A DNA stretch of 64,000 nt from Bog-473 sp963788125 (GCA_963788125.1 CAWBFN010000002.1:1364001-1428000), one strand, 5' to 3'; shown: positions 52,817 through 60,953, counted from the first letter of the stretch. Notes: generated from the sequence alone by a model not told the origin. Numbers and translations: made by a program.

Positions 52817-53317
52817 CTAACGGGCAACCGTTGGGCCGTAGGCTGTAGTGACTTGATTGACCCGCCAATTGTTGAGGGTGCCCCGGTCCGCCGGATTGGT
52901 AGGGCACCTCGGCGCACCGGGGCCAGGACATGAGCAGCGATCTAATGGCCTCGATTTCGCGACAATGGCGACGCATCTTATTTCTACAACCGCTTCGGGA
53001 GGCCACAGTTCAGTGACGCCGACCGGCGTCCAGGCCAAGTAGGGCGCCTGCAGGAACTCAGCGGCGACGCTCAGCAAGAAGTCAGCGTGTCCGCGTAAGC
53101 CGACGTGGTACGAGTTGATTTCAACAACATCTGACCAGCTCGCACCTGCTTCGGTGAGAGTGGAGGCGATGTTGCGGAAGGCTCCTCTCAGTTGCTCTTC
53201 GGGGTCACCGGGAAAATGGCCCAGCCCGCCTTCAGCATGACCGAGCCCAGGCGCAGCGAAGGTGAGGGTCTGTACCGATCGAAATCCCATTGGCCAGAGC
53301 ACGACCGTGAAATCCAT
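52817..53317 (-). CDS. RidA-family protein with a repeat-derived C-terminal tail
   Basis: 166 residues from ATG 53317; ATG 53290 (MGFRSVQTLTFAAPG) is equally possible. The RidA core is visible: EEQLRGAFRNIASTLTEAGASWSDVVEINSYHVGL, APYLAWTPVGVTELWPPEAVVEIRCVAIV. RidA enzymes deaminate reactive enamines/imines; the catalytic Arg lies in VEIRCVAI. After KSRPLDR the frame runs about 38 residues through island repeat E in reverse (GAPRCPTNPADRGT), so the natural end was probably replaced or extended by the repeat. Confidence 0.75.
   Translation of the reverse strand: MDFTVVLWPMGFRSVQTLTFAAPGLGHAEGGLGHFPGDPEEQLRGAFRNIASTLTEAGASWSDVVEINSYHVGLRGHADFLLSVAAEFLQAPYLAWTPVGVTELWPPEAVVEIRCVAIVAKSRPLDRCSCPGPGAPRCPTNPADRGTLNNWRVNQVTTAYGPTVAR
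52877..52914 (+). repeat. Island structured repeat, copy E (best-formed)
   Basis: GGTGCCC (52877-52883) pairs with GGGCACC (52902-52908), seven pairs. In the loop CGCCG (52889-52893) is exactly complementary to CGGCG (52910-52914), five pairs, giving an ideal H-type pseudoknot. Sits between the SPFH gene and the convergent RidA gene, inside the RidA tail. Confidence 0.8.
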
Positions 53318-53374
53318 CCCTGGCAGGGTCAGTGCGCAGAAGGTGTCGGATTGTAGGAGGCAACGATTCACCGA

Positions 53375-53400
53375 CTGCCCCAATTTGCCGGCTCTGGACT
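53375..53400 (+). repeat. Island structured repeat, copy F (5' half only)
   Basis: CTGCCCCAATTTGCCGGCT matches the 5' arm and loop of the other copies; the 3' arm is not recognisable. Lies between the RidA gene start and the next gene's stop. Confidence 0.45.
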
Positions 53401-53416
53401 ACCAAAATCCTCTCGG

Positions 53417-53656
53417 CTACCAGATTCCCCGCTCGTTAGGAGGGGCAATGAAGGGCACCACATGGCCCTTGTCCAGGGTGCTCAGATCGACGTTCTCGAT
53501 CACGCTTATCTCAGTCAGTAGCTCGTGACAATCGAAGACCTTCTCCGAGAGCAGCAGCCGGGCATCATCGAGTGTCCAGGCCGTCACTCCAAACCAGGAG
53601 CGAAATCGGCTTCCAGTGTCGAGCTCGAACCAATACCGAGTGAGCTGATGGTCCAC
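53417..53656 (-). CDS. Small conserved-looking hypothetical protein
   Basis: 79 residues, GTG start. RYWFELDTGSRF, FGVTAWTLDDARLLLSEKVF, IENVDLSTLDKGHVVPFIAPPNERGIW. The pattern of aromatic and acidic positions and the closing GHVVPxxxPPxxRGIW look like a compact globular domain rather than random frame, and resemble small accessory proteins I have seen without functional assignment. No signal peptide. Function unknown. A competing minus-strand frame (53584-53823) overlaps it and was judged less likely. Confidence 0.55.
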   Translation of the reverse strand: MDHQLTRYWFELDTGSRFRSWFGVTAWTLDDARLLLSEKVFDCHELLTEISVIENVDLSTLDKGHVVPFIAPPNERGIW

Positions 53657-53797
53657 AGATAGATGTCGACACGATCAGCGAAGCTGCCCAGGAGAGCGTC
53701 ACCTGGAGCAGGAACTGACTCGACTGCTGTCCGATCTTCGACGATAGGAAAATCAGGCGAGGAGCAGTTCGCGGTAACCCACCAGTAGCCTGTCGTC

Positions 53798-54163
53798 ATG
53801 ACACCAGGCCACACGATCAGCATCGCCCCAACCGTCGCTCATGTTGAAGTCCGGCTGGGTGGCCGGCTGCTCGCCACCACCGACCGCGCCATGAAGCTCG
53901 ACGAGACTGGGCTGCCCGCCCGCTATTACCTGCCGCCAGACGACGTGCAGATGGATCTCTTGAGGCCCACGACGTTCCATACCAATTGTCCGTTCAAGGG
54001 TGAGGCGTCATATTGGTCTCTCGACATCGACGGAGAGATCCATGACGGCATCGTGTGGAGCTACGAGACTCCGACGGCTCAGGCCGCCGAAGTGAGAGGG
54101 ATGTTGTGCTTCTACCCCGACCGTACCGAGGTGACAGTCGACGGTCAGTCGCTTCGAGACTGA
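53798..54163 (+). CDS. DUF427 family protein
   Basis: 121 residues. VEVRLGGRLLATTDRAMKLDE, ARYYLPPDDVQMDLL, THTNCPFKGEASYWSLDIDG-like region (here FHTNCPFKGEASYWSL), and the closing AAEVRGMLCFYPDRTEVTVDG are the DUF427 signature, a small beta-barrel family often found near methyltransferases or as single accessory genes. Function unknown. Complete length. Confidence 0.92.
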   Translation: MTPGHTISIAPTVAHVEVRLGGRLLATTDRAMKLDETGLPARYYLPPDDVQMDLLRPTTFHTNCPFKGEASYWSLDIDGEIHDGIVWSYETPTAQAAEVRGMLCFYPDRTEVTVDGQSLRD

Positions 54164-54190
54164 CCCACCCGCTGGCGGTGGAACCCAATG

Positions 54191-54222
54191 GGTGCTCCCT
54201 ATCGCCGGCAGGAGGTCAGGCC
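54191..54222 (+). repeat. Island structured repeat, copy G (weak)
   Basis: GGTGCTCCCTATCGCCGGC keeps the 5' arm and GCCGG loop; CTCC can pair with GGAG at 54211-54214. Positioned between the convergent stops of DUF427 and the next gene. Confidence 0.45.
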
Positions 54223-54476
54223 GAACCGATGACCTCACCGAACTGAATGGTGCGCACCGTGACCCCGGGTGCCTCGGCACCTTCGGGAGGAGAAGTAGCG
54301 CGGGCTAGCTCTTCGGTTTCGAACTGCTCGATCGAGATCCCGTGCGAATCGTCGATCGCCACAAGTAGGCGCCCAAGAAGCCTGGCCGCTTTGATCCCTC
54401 GAATGACCTCCTCATTAAGGCCCCGCTTGGCCTCAGCCAGGTCCGAAATGTTGGCGTGGATCACTCTGGCGTGCAT
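54216..54476 (-). CDS. ABM-like (dimeric alpha/beta barrel) small protein
   Basis: 86 residues. MHARVIHANISDLAEAKRGL, VIRGIKAARLLGRLLVAIDD and GISIEQFETEELARA follow the beta-alpha-beta pattern of antibiotic-biosynthesis-monooxygenase-like domains, in which a pair of such subunits form a barrel. No catalytic residue can be assigned. Minus strand, convergent with DUF427. Confidence 0.7.
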   Translation of the reverse strand: MHARVIHANISDLAEAKRGLNEEVIRGIKAARLLGRLLVAIDDSHGISIEQFETEELARATSPPEGAEAPGVTVRTIQFGEVIGSA

Positions 54477-54610
54477 GGTTCATCTTTCCCTACTCATTTG
54501 GTCACGCATCACGCTAACCACGGATGAGCACCCCATCCTGGTGCGTGACGATTCTCACTGGACTATCCACGACCTCCGTCCTCGGGTCACGCAGACCTGA
54601 CGAACGCTCC

Positions 54611-55000
54611 CTAGATTCGGATCGTGCCGTCGGCTTGAAGTGTCCAGCCCGGATTGTGTGCCACTTCCCACACGTATCCATCAGGGTCGGCAAACGCCCC
54701 AGTCGTACCGCCCCAATCGGCGACAGCGGCGCTGCGGACGATGGAACCTCCAATCCTCTCCGCGTCGTTCAGCACCTTGGTCACTTCTTCCGGCGAGCGC
54801 ACGTTGTGAGCAAGTTCGATTCCCGGGGCCCCGTGCCCACCTAGCGCCGTCCACAAGCCGAACACCATTCCACCAGCTTGGAAGAAGCACACCTCGTCGT
54901 CAGGTTGCTGAGCTCCTGACCAGCCGAGGGCTTCATAGAACGTTCGAGCCCGGGCAAGATCGGAAACCCCGAGAGTGACCAAACTTATGCGTTGCTCCAT
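54611..55000 (-). CDS. VOC-family (glyoxalase/bleomycin-resistance-like) protein
   Basis: 129 residues from ATG 55000; the frame is open further upstream but that part translates island repeat H. LVTLGVSDLARARTFYEALGW, VCFFQAGGMVFGLWTAL, GIELAHNVRSPEEVTKVLNDAERIGG, GTTGAFADPDGYVWEVAHNPGW. Two beta-alpha-beta3 modules. The family includes metal-dependent glyoxalases, dioxygenases and drug-binding proteins; the substrate cannot be told. Confidence 0.9.
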   Translation of the reverse strand: MEQRISLVTLGVSDLARARTFYEALGWSGAQQPDDEVCFFQAGGMVFGLWTALGGHGAPGIELAHNVRSPEEVTKVLNDAERIGGSIVRSAAVADWGGTTGAFADPDGYVWEVAHNPGWTLQADGTIRI

Positions 55001-55050
55001 CTGGCAATAATGGCAAACATGTGGAGTGAACGCCCGACAAAGATCCCGGT

Positions 55051-55106
55051 TGTCCCCGAGCACCGGTTTGGTGGGGCACTTCGGCCCGACTGGGGCACCT
55101 CGTAAA
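55051..55106 (+). repeat. Island structured repeat, copy H plus an extra 3' half
   Basis: TGTCCCC (55051-55057) pairs with GGGGCA (55073-55078) with one bulge, followed by TTCGGC (55080-55085). A second TGGGGCACCTCG half follows at 55091-55102. It looks like two elements joined or a partial duplication. Confidence 0.6.
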
Positions 55107-55244
55107 CCGGTCTGAGGCAATCGCCAGTGCTGCGGCGGCTTAATGAGTGCTCGTACCGGTTTGGCGCTTGCGGCGTAGCCATCCGGAGGCGTCGAACGCC
55201 TCATCAAGGTCGACTCCATCGACGTCGCAAAGTACAACCCACCT

Positions 55245-55601
55245 GTGAACGAACCAGAAATGCTGATGCCAGCGAAGTTCGCCGAAGTTCTGCAATTCCT
55301 CCTGGAGTCAGTGGGTTCTCAGCACCTCATTGATTGTTCGGTGGTCGTGGGATACGAAGAGCAATCTGTCTCAGTTGGAGTGACCACTGAGGTACCTGCC
55401 ACCACGTGGACGTGCCTGTTTTCGTCAAACGAGATTCAACTGACCGAGGCGGTTGCCCGACGGGTGAGTGAGACTCTTTTGCGACGTACCTCGCGCAATG
55501 GGACCCCAGCCTTCCCACTCCTTAGTACGAGTTATTCCCACAACCGTTCGGCATTGGTGCCTGTCGAAAAACTGCCCTACTTTGCCGGGAGGTGGGCATG
55601 A
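55245..55601 (+). CDS. Hypothetical protein, uncertain
   Basis: 118 residues, GTG start, no ribosome site of note. FAEVLQFLLESVGSQHLIDCSVVVGYEEQSVSVGVTTEV looks structured, and GC at third positions is moderate like its neighbours. The frame ends inside island repeat I, so its C-terminus (VEKLPYFAGRWA) is repeat-derived. No family recognised. Could be a cassette gene or a spurious frame. Confidence 0.4.
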   Translation: MNEPEMLMPAKFAEVLQFLLESVGSQHLIDCSVVVGYEEQSVSVGVTTEVPATTWTCLFSSNEIQLTEAVARRVSETLLRRTSRNGTPAFPLLSTSYSHNRSALVPVEKLPYFAGRWA

Positions 55602-55610
55602 CCTACCGGC
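55573..55610 (+). repeat. Island structured repeat, copy I
   Basis: TGCCC (55573-55577) pairs with GGGCA (55594-55598). GCCGG (55584-55588) is exactly complementary to CCGGC (55606-55610). Sits where two convergent reading frames end. Confidence 0.75.
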
Positions 55611-55900
55611 ACCCTCATTTGGGCTACTCGTCGCAGAGTTCGTCCATCGCCGCAGATGACATGTCTCGCAAAATCAAAGTTGGTGATCGTTAGGCCCACC
55701 TCGTGCAGTCGAGCCAACTCTCTTCCCGAGGCGCGCAGCAGTTCCTCCGGCTCGTCATGTCGACTGCAGAGGTCAAGCAGTGTTTCCTTGCTGGTGGCTG
55801 GATTCGTAGCCCCGAGCCTTGCAATCGCTTGGAGTCGAGCTGCCGTAGATTGATTTCGATCCAAGATCAGCTCCCTCAAGTCCATGTCGTCGTCGGTCAC
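55577..55900 (-). CDS. Hypothetical helical-repeat-like protein
   Basis: 107 residues from GTG 55900. DMDLRELILDRNQSTAARLQAIARLGATN and SKETLLDLCSRHDEPEELLRASGRELARLHE read like two or three HEAT-type helix pairs, then ITNFDFARHVICGDG. The last residues (RVPVGHAHLPAK) translate island repeat I in reverse. Upstream frame extension crosses another repeat fragment (55946-55995) and was not used. Function unknown. Confidence 0.55.
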   Translation of the reverse strand: MTDDDMDLRELILDRNQSTAARLQAIARLGATNPATSKETLLDLCSRHDEPEELLRASGRELARLHEVGLTITNFDFARHVICGDGRTLRRVAQMRVPVGHAHLPAK

Positions 55901-56033
55901 ACGATAATCTTGCCCCAGGGCATCTGCCCTTCGTACCATCCCTGATCGCCGAGAGGCGGACGGACACTTCGGCACCATCCTTAAAACGCGTGCTTGACGT
56001 GATTTCACCAGGGGGATGATTGGCCGATGATGC

Positions 56034-56417
56034 GTGCCATGGCAAGGATCGAACTTTGGGCCTCACGGGACGGTACTCCGGACATGCCGTCCGAGACACG
56101 ATCCATGCTCCTTTCGTCTTGGCGACGAGTCGGGCGAGTCTGTGTGGATCGGGGCCGATGTCATAGAGGAGGCTGGAAATAGGTTCACGGCGGGTAGCCA
56201 TCACGAGCAGGTCTCGACGGCCTTTAGGGCAGATGTCGAAGCTGGCCGGTTTGTGCGTGCCGGAGCCCCCTTTATCGTCTGGCATGGTTATGACATCGGT
56301 AATGGCATCATCGTGGAAGTTGGAGACCCACCAGCTGATTCCTCCTGGAATAAGCGTAGGGCAACTGCCCCATACCGCCGGAAAGGTGGGGCACATCGAG
56401 GACTCCAACGCTGCTAG
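56034..56417 (+). CDS. Hypothetical protein, uncertain strand
   Basis: 127 residues. GADVIEEAGNRFTAGSHHEQVSTAFRADVEAGRFVRAGAPFIVWHGYDIGNGIIVEVGD looks protein-like, but the first ~40 residues do not, and the tail (ATAPYRRKGGAHRG) translates island repeat J. An antisense frame spans the same stretch. If real, it is a small cassette-type gene whose ends were disturbed. Confidence 0.35.
   Translation: MPWQGSNFGPHGTVLRTCRPRHDPCSFRLGDESGESVWIGADVIEEAGNRFTAGSHHEQVSTAFRADVEAGRFVRAGAPFIVWHGYDIGNGIIVEVGDPPADSSWNKRRATAPYRRKGGAHRGLQRC
56366..56402 (+). repeat. Island structured repeat, copy J
   Basis: TGCCCCA (56366-56372) pairs perfectly with TGGGGCA (56387-56393), loop with CCGCCGG. The downstream CGGC is replaced by ATCGAGG, exactly as in copy C. 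Located just before the stop of the minus-strand MmcQ gene. Confidence 0.7.
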
Positions 56418-56830
56418 TCGAGCAGTGCAATGAGCTTCTTGGGCGCGAGGACCCGGTAACTTTCTGTCACCAGCTCCCGGATCTCCTCCCAGTCTGTGTC
56501 GCTAGTGAGCCATACCCCCACGCGATCATGCCCGGCTCGAGGGACGAAGAACGGCTGGCCAATGGACAGCAGCGCCTCGCGTTCGTCGGGGTCGGCACGC
56601 AGCACGAGCAGCGGACGCGACTTGCCGGCCGATGACTCCATTGCAACAAGCAAGCAAAACGACCTTCGGCGGATGTCGAACGACTGGGCCGTCGATCTTG
56701 TTCTGGTAAGTGAATAATCGACGCGTACCGTAACTTCGGGTAACGCCAGGCATAGCGTGCGGACCCGCTCTTCGATGTCCTCCGGGACCTCTACGGGAGC
56801 GCTCACTCCGTCGTCGGACTCAGGCTTCAC
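56414..56830 (-). CDS. MmcQ/YjbR-family protein
   Basis: 138 residues. PEDIEERVRTLCLALPEVT, SFDIRRRSFCLLVAM, PLLVLRADPDEREALLSIGQPFFVPRAGHDRVGVWL, DWEEIRELVTESYRVLAPKKL. This is the MmcQ/YjbR double-wing fold, annotated as DNA-binding-like and frequent as a lone accessory gene. No partner gene. Function unknown in detail. Confidence 0.9.
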   Translation of the reverse strand: MKPESDDGVSAPVEVPEDIEERVRTLCLALPEVTVRVDYSLTRTRSTAQSFDIRRRSFCLLVAMESSAGKSRPLLVLRADPDEREALLSIGQPFFVPRAGHDRVGVWLTSDTDWEEIRELVTESYRVLAPKKLIALLD

Positions 56831-57302
56831 TAATCAAATAATGCCAGGCCAGGGTGCCCCCGTTCGCCGGGAGGGTGGGACACTTCGGCACTTTGGGGTC
56901 ATGCCCCACTCGCCGAGATTCTTGCGCTCACCGCTTGAATCCGCCCTCGGATTTGACGGCGTCAAAGTGGGGCATCCTCGGCACGGGAGTCGTACGGGAG
57001 GGATCCAAGCGCAGATTGCCGATTCGGGGTGCATCGCCAGTTGCGCTGAATGAATCAGGTTCTCGTTATTCGGTGCGGCTAGCGCGCCGAGATTTTCCTA
57101 CCAGAGCGCGTGGCCAGACCCACGAATAACACCCACTCAAGTTAACTTGGACGCGGTTTGAAGGGTTTATCACCAGACATTCCCAGATGGGGCTGCCACC
57201 CCCGTCAGAGCCCCTGCTACCCCCCTTGGCGAGCGGTCTGGAGTGTGGCTGAATGATTGGATGAACGTGACCACGGTGGCGCTGGGCGGAGGGTAAACGA
57301 GC
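56831..57302. other. Intergenic region with repeat copy K
   Basis: 472 bases without a convincing gene: copy K at 56854-56889, then unrecognised sequence, and at its end GGCGGAGGG, the ribosome site for the permease gene. Confidence 0.6.
56854..56889 (+). repeat. Island structured repeat, copy K
   Basis: GTGCCCC (56854-56860) faces GGGACAC (56877-56883), pairing with one mismatch. GCCG (56866-56869) pairs with CGGC (56886-56889). Located upstream of the MmcQ gene start. Confidence 0.7.
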
Positions 57303-59864
57303 GTGGGCATCATTTGGTTGCGATGGAGCGCCGAGCTGAGAGCCCGATGGCGCGCCCTCGTGGTGACCGCGCTGCTATTGGGGATCGGCGGCGGCGTCGC
57401 CCTGGGTGCGTTGGCAGGTGCCCGTCGCACAGACACCGCCATGGCGGGCTTCGTCTCGTACAGCCTTCCCGACGACGGCGGTTTCATCTATGGAAGCACC
57501 TCGGGCCCCACCGTGCCTCCCGGACCGGCGGCGTATTCTCTCGCCCCCTCCGGAGCCGTGCGTCGGATCGTGTCGCTCCCGCAGGTGAAGGACTGGTTCC
57601 AGGCCCCCTACCTGTTCCTGGCCACCGATCCTTCGGGTTCGGACGTGGGTTCTCTCAATCCGCTCGCGTTTAGCACTGCCGAAGTCTTGCGGGACGTGGA
57701 CCGCCCGCTCGTGGTAGCCGGGCATCTACCCGATCCGAGTCGTCCCTTCGACGTGGCGATCAACGAGTTCGCGGCCGACAAGCGCCACCTGCACGTTGGC
57801 AGCCGTTTCCGCGTCTACGCGTACTCGTATTCACAGACAGCCGGTGCCGCCATCATCACACAGGGCGTGTCCAAAGGGCGTCCCGAAGGACCGTCGTTCA
57901 CGGTAACGGTCACCGCGATTGTGCGCTTCCCGACCGACGTGAGCGCGGTCCTGCCTTTGGCGGCTAAACAGGACGTCACATACGAGGGCGAGCAGAACAT
58001 GTATATGACGCCCGCGTTCCTCGAGCGACTGGCGGCGGGGCTGAAGATTCCGGTCCAAGGGCTTCCTGACTTCAACTTCTACGGTGTCCGGTTGCGCCAC
58101 GGCGCCGCTGACTGGAAGACGTTCGCCTCGGAGGCCGCCGCCATGGGCCACGGGCAGGTCTTCACCAGCGCGGGCAACACCTCAGGCATCCAAACTGCGG
58201 CCGCAAGCGCGCAGAGCGGGATCCACCTGGAGGTCGTGGCGCTCATCCTCTTCGGGATCCTCGCACTGTTCATGACACTGTTGTTCGTCGGACAAGCGGT
58301 GGCGCGACAGGTGGTGCTCGAGGCAGACGACTATGCCATCTTGCGGACGATGGGCGTCACGCGGGCGCAGCTCGTCGGGATCGTGGTCATGCGTGCGGCG
58401 GTGCTCGGACTCGTGGGTGCGACGGTCGCGCTGTTGGTCGCCGCGCTCTCCTCGCCCCTGCTTCCGGTCGGCCTGGCGCGGCAGGCCGAGATCCATCCCG
58501 GATTCGCCTTCGACGCCGTGATCCTTGTGCCGGGGGCCTTTGCACTGGCTGCGCTCGTCTGCGCTGGGGCGCTGATCCCGGCATGGAGCGCGAGCCGCGG
58601 CGGGGCAGTATCGGGCGACTCGGGGCGATCCGGGGTGGGAGGCACATGGGTGTCGGATGCTCTGGGACGGGTGGCGTTCCCGACGACCGCGGCCATCGGG
58701 GTCCGCTACGGGCTCGAGCCCGGACGCGGCCGAAGCGCCGTGCCGGTGGTGAGTGCGCTCGTCGCCTCGGTGCTTGGCGTCGCCGCGCTCGCCGCCTCGC
58801 TCACGGTCGGCTCGAGTCTTTCCAATCTCATTTCCAGCCCGCGTCAGCAGGGTTGGAACTGGGACGTGCTCGTGGGGAATCCCAACGACCTGCACGACGA
58901 AGAGGCAAAGGATGGCGCGCTCCTCGCCAAGGATCCGTATGTGGCGTCCTATTCCGCCATCTCCATACTCGCCGGGGCCAGCCAGGGCACTGCCGCAATC
59001 GACGGGCATCTCGTCAACCTTCTTCTCGCCTTCGACCCCTTGAAGGGATATGTGCACCCGCCTGTCGTAGCCGGACACGCGCCGCGCGCCGACGACCAGA
59101 TCGTCCTCGCCTCGGACACCATGGAGAAGCTCGGCACCCGGATCGGGCGGTCGGTCACCGTCGACGGCGGGAACGGCAAGATCCACCTGCGCGTGGTAGG
59201 GGAGATGGTCTCGCCCTCCATCGGTGACCTCTTCACGAACGGGGTCGGTGAGGGAGGCTGGGTGTACGGGCCCGCCGTTCGAAAGTACGCGCAATCACAG
59301 GCACAGTCGCAACCCTCGAGCACCCCCCCGACGGTGTTCAACCTATTCGCCGTTCGCTATAAGCCGGGTGTCTCGAAGGCAGCCGCGTTCGCCAGCCTCC
59401 AGCGCTCCTTCGGTAGGACGGTTCTGAAACAGCTCCCTGCCGAGGACGTGGTGAACCTCCAGAGCGTGGACCATCTCCCGCTGCTGCTAGCCGGGCTGAT
59501 GGCACTCCTCGGGGTGATGACGCTCGGTAACACGTTGGTCATCTCCGTGAGGCGGAGGCGGCGGGACCTCGCAATCCTGAGAGCGATCGGGTTTGTGCGC
59601 CCGCAGATCGCCGCAGTCGTGGCCTGGCAGGCGACGTCTTTCGCGCTGTTGGCGCTCCTGGTCGGCTTGCCTTTGGGGATCGCGGGAGGGCGGTGGGCCT
59701 GGAGCGCGATCGCCTCGGGGATCGGTTCTGCGTCGCCTGCAATCGTCCCCCTTGCGGTGGCCCTCATCGTCCCCGGGACCTTGATCGCCGCCAACGCCAT
59801 CTCCGCCTGGCCAGGGTGGAGGGCCGCTCGGATCCACCCAGCGTCGGCGATCCGAAGCGAGTAG
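57303..59864 (+). CDS. FtsX-like ABC transporter permease (MacB/LolC type), orphan
   Basis: 853 residues, GTG start with GGAGGG upstream. Two FtsX permease modules: TM1 near residues 18-40 (ALVVTALLLGIGGGVALGALA), a large extracytoplasmic MacB-like domain, three spans around 300-420 (VVALILFGILALFMTLLFVGQAV, DDYAILRTMGVTRAQLVGIVV), then a second set ending LLAGLMALLGVMTLGNTLVI, RRRDLAILRAIGFVRPQIAAVVAW and IAANAISAWPGWRAARIHPASAIRSE. The C-terminal RxxPxxxxR-type tail is normal. The partner ATPase, usually adjacent, is absent from the window. Confidence 0.92.
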   Translation: MGIIWLRWSAELRARWRALVVTALLLGIGGGVALGALAGARRTDTAMAGFVSYSLPDDGGFIYGSTSGPTVPPGPAAYSLAPSGAVRRIVSLPQVKDWFQAPYLFLATDPSGSDVGSLNPLAFSTAEVLRDVDRPLVVAGHLPDPSRPFDVAINEFAADKRHLHVGSRFRVYAYSYSQTAGAAIITQGVSKGRPEGPSFTVTVTAIVRFPTDVSAVLPLAAKQDVTYEGEQNMYMTPAFLERLAAGLKIPVQGLPDFNFYGVRLRHGAADWKTFASEAAAMGHGQVFTSAGNTSGIQTAAASAQSGIHLEVVALILFGILALFMTLLFVGQAVARQVVLEADDYAILRTMGVTRAQLVGIVVMRAAVLGLVGATVALLVAALSSPLLPVGLARQAEIHPGFAFDAVILVPGAFALAALVCAGALIPAWSASRGGAVSGDSGRSGVGGTWVSDALGRVAFPTTAAIGVRYGLEPGRGRSAVPVVSALVASVLGVAALAASLTVGSSLSNLISSPRQQGWNWDVLVGNPNDLHDEEAKDGALLAKDPYVASYSAISILAGASQGTAAIDGHLVNLLLAFDPLKGYVHPPVVAGHAPRADDQIVLASDTMEKLGTRIGRSVTVDGGNGKIHLRVVGEMVSPSIGDLFTNGVGEGGWVYGPAVRKYAQSQAQSQPSSTPPTVFNLFAVRYKPGVSKAAAFASLQRSFGRTVLKQLPAEDVVNLQSVDHLPLLLAGLMALLGVMTLGNTLVISVRRRRRDLAILRAIGFVRPQIAAVVAWQATSFALLALLVGLPLGIAGGRWAWSAIASGIGSASPAIVPLAVALIVPGTLIAANAISAWPGWRAARIHPASAIRSE

Positions 59865-60277
59865 GCCAGCGATAAGCGAAGAACATCCGACTTCGAGGCG
59901 ACGTCGCCCAAGTGTCTCTCCGCTCCTCCTCCAAAGACCAGCGCCAACACCCGAGGCACGTCGAACCCGGGGAGAGCGCGTATGTGGCTCTGGACGAGGA
60001 GGACGTAGCCGCCTAACGAATCGGTCGGGCGAGCGGCTCGCGAGTACGACCATCTTGGGCTTCGTGGTGAGCGAAGTCGCTGGAAGGGTTCTGCAACCAA
60101 CCCCGGGCGCCAGCTCGATGCGACTTCGACGTTCTCCGCCCGGCGTTGGCTACAGGGTGCCCCCAAATACCGTCTACTTACGATGTGGCGGTGCAGCCCC
60201 GAACGCCGGACTTGTGCGCGACACTTCGGCATGTTGGAGATAGGATGGGAGCCGATTCGCTTACAGTGTTGATTTCC
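59865..60277. other. Intergenic region with repeat copy L
   Basis: 413 bases without a convincing gene. A half-copy (GGTGCCCCCAAATACCG) near 60157-60175 precedes full copy L at 60192-60230. The first 250 bases show nothing that I recognise. Confidence 0.55.
60192..60230 (+). repeat. Island structured repeat, copy L
   Basis: GCCCCGAACGCCGGA is shared with copy B, followed by CTTGTGCGCGACACTTCGGC. GCCG (60205-60208) pairs with CGGC (60227-60230), but stem 1 is weak (GTG/CAC). Lies 47 bases beyond the reductase stop. Confidence 0.65.
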
Positions 60278-60953
60278 TCAGTCTTGCAATCCGCCGCCGA
60301 CACCACGACCGGCCTGTGTGATGTGGACGTGGATAAGGGCCGGCGAACAAACGTGTTCGACACAGCGGTAGTTACCGGTGCTGGGGCCGAGATCGTCGAA
60401 GAGTCGTTCGCCGCTACCCAGCAAGACGGGCACAATCGCAATATGCATTTCGTCGATGAGCGAAGCACGCAGGTACTGCCTGATGGTGGCTGCGCCGCCT
60501 CCGACAAGCACGTCATGGTCACCGGCCGCCTCGAAGGCTGCACTGAGAGCCGCTTCAATCCCACCGTCAACGAAATAAAAGGTTGTTCCCCCCTGCATTT
60601 CGATAGGAGCACGCGGTTCGTGGGTGAGCACGAACACCGGGTGATGAAAGGGGGGGTTCCTCTCCCCACCAGCCGGTCCAGTCGCTCTCGCCCCACGGGC
60701 CACGTGTCGGGCCAAACATGTTCCGACCCATGATGGTGGCACCCACACCAGATTCCCGCTCCGAGAAGAAGTCGTCGTCGAGTCCCTCACTTCCGCCTTC
60801 TTCTCCGATCATCTGCCTGCCGCTGCGGGTGGCGAAGATCCATTCGTGGAGCTGGGTACCCCCAACGCCGAGCGGATGGTCGAGATCCTGGTGGGGCCCG
60901 GCGGCGTAACCATCGAGCGAGATCGAAAAGTTTCTCACGAGCAATCTCGACAC
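60278..60953 (-). pseudogene. RibD C-terminal/dihydrofolate-reductase-like protein, frameshifted at a G7 tract
   Basis: N-terminal part (GTG 60953): LLVRNFSISLDGYAAGPHQDLDHPLG, TIMGRNMFGP, DWTGWWGEEPP. C-terminal part, in another frame: FHHPVFVLTHEPR, TTFYFVDGGIEAALSAAFEAAGDHDVLVGGG, IRQYLRASLIDEMHIAIVPVLLGSGERLF. Together they form one YyaP/RibD-type reductase of ~224 residues. The frames change at seven G on the plus strand (60650-60656); removing one base joins EEPP to FHHPV. Either an indel error, phase variation or a pseudogene. The second such case in this window. Confidence 0.85.

Noticed and set aside
53584..53823. 79-codon minus-strand frame overlapping the DUF427 start
   Set aside because: It overlaps two better-supported genes and its product shows no conserved-looking pattern.
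55773..56408. 211-codon minus-strand frame across 55.8-56.4 kb
   Set aside because: It crosses two repeat elements and overlaps two other candidate frames; no domain is visible.
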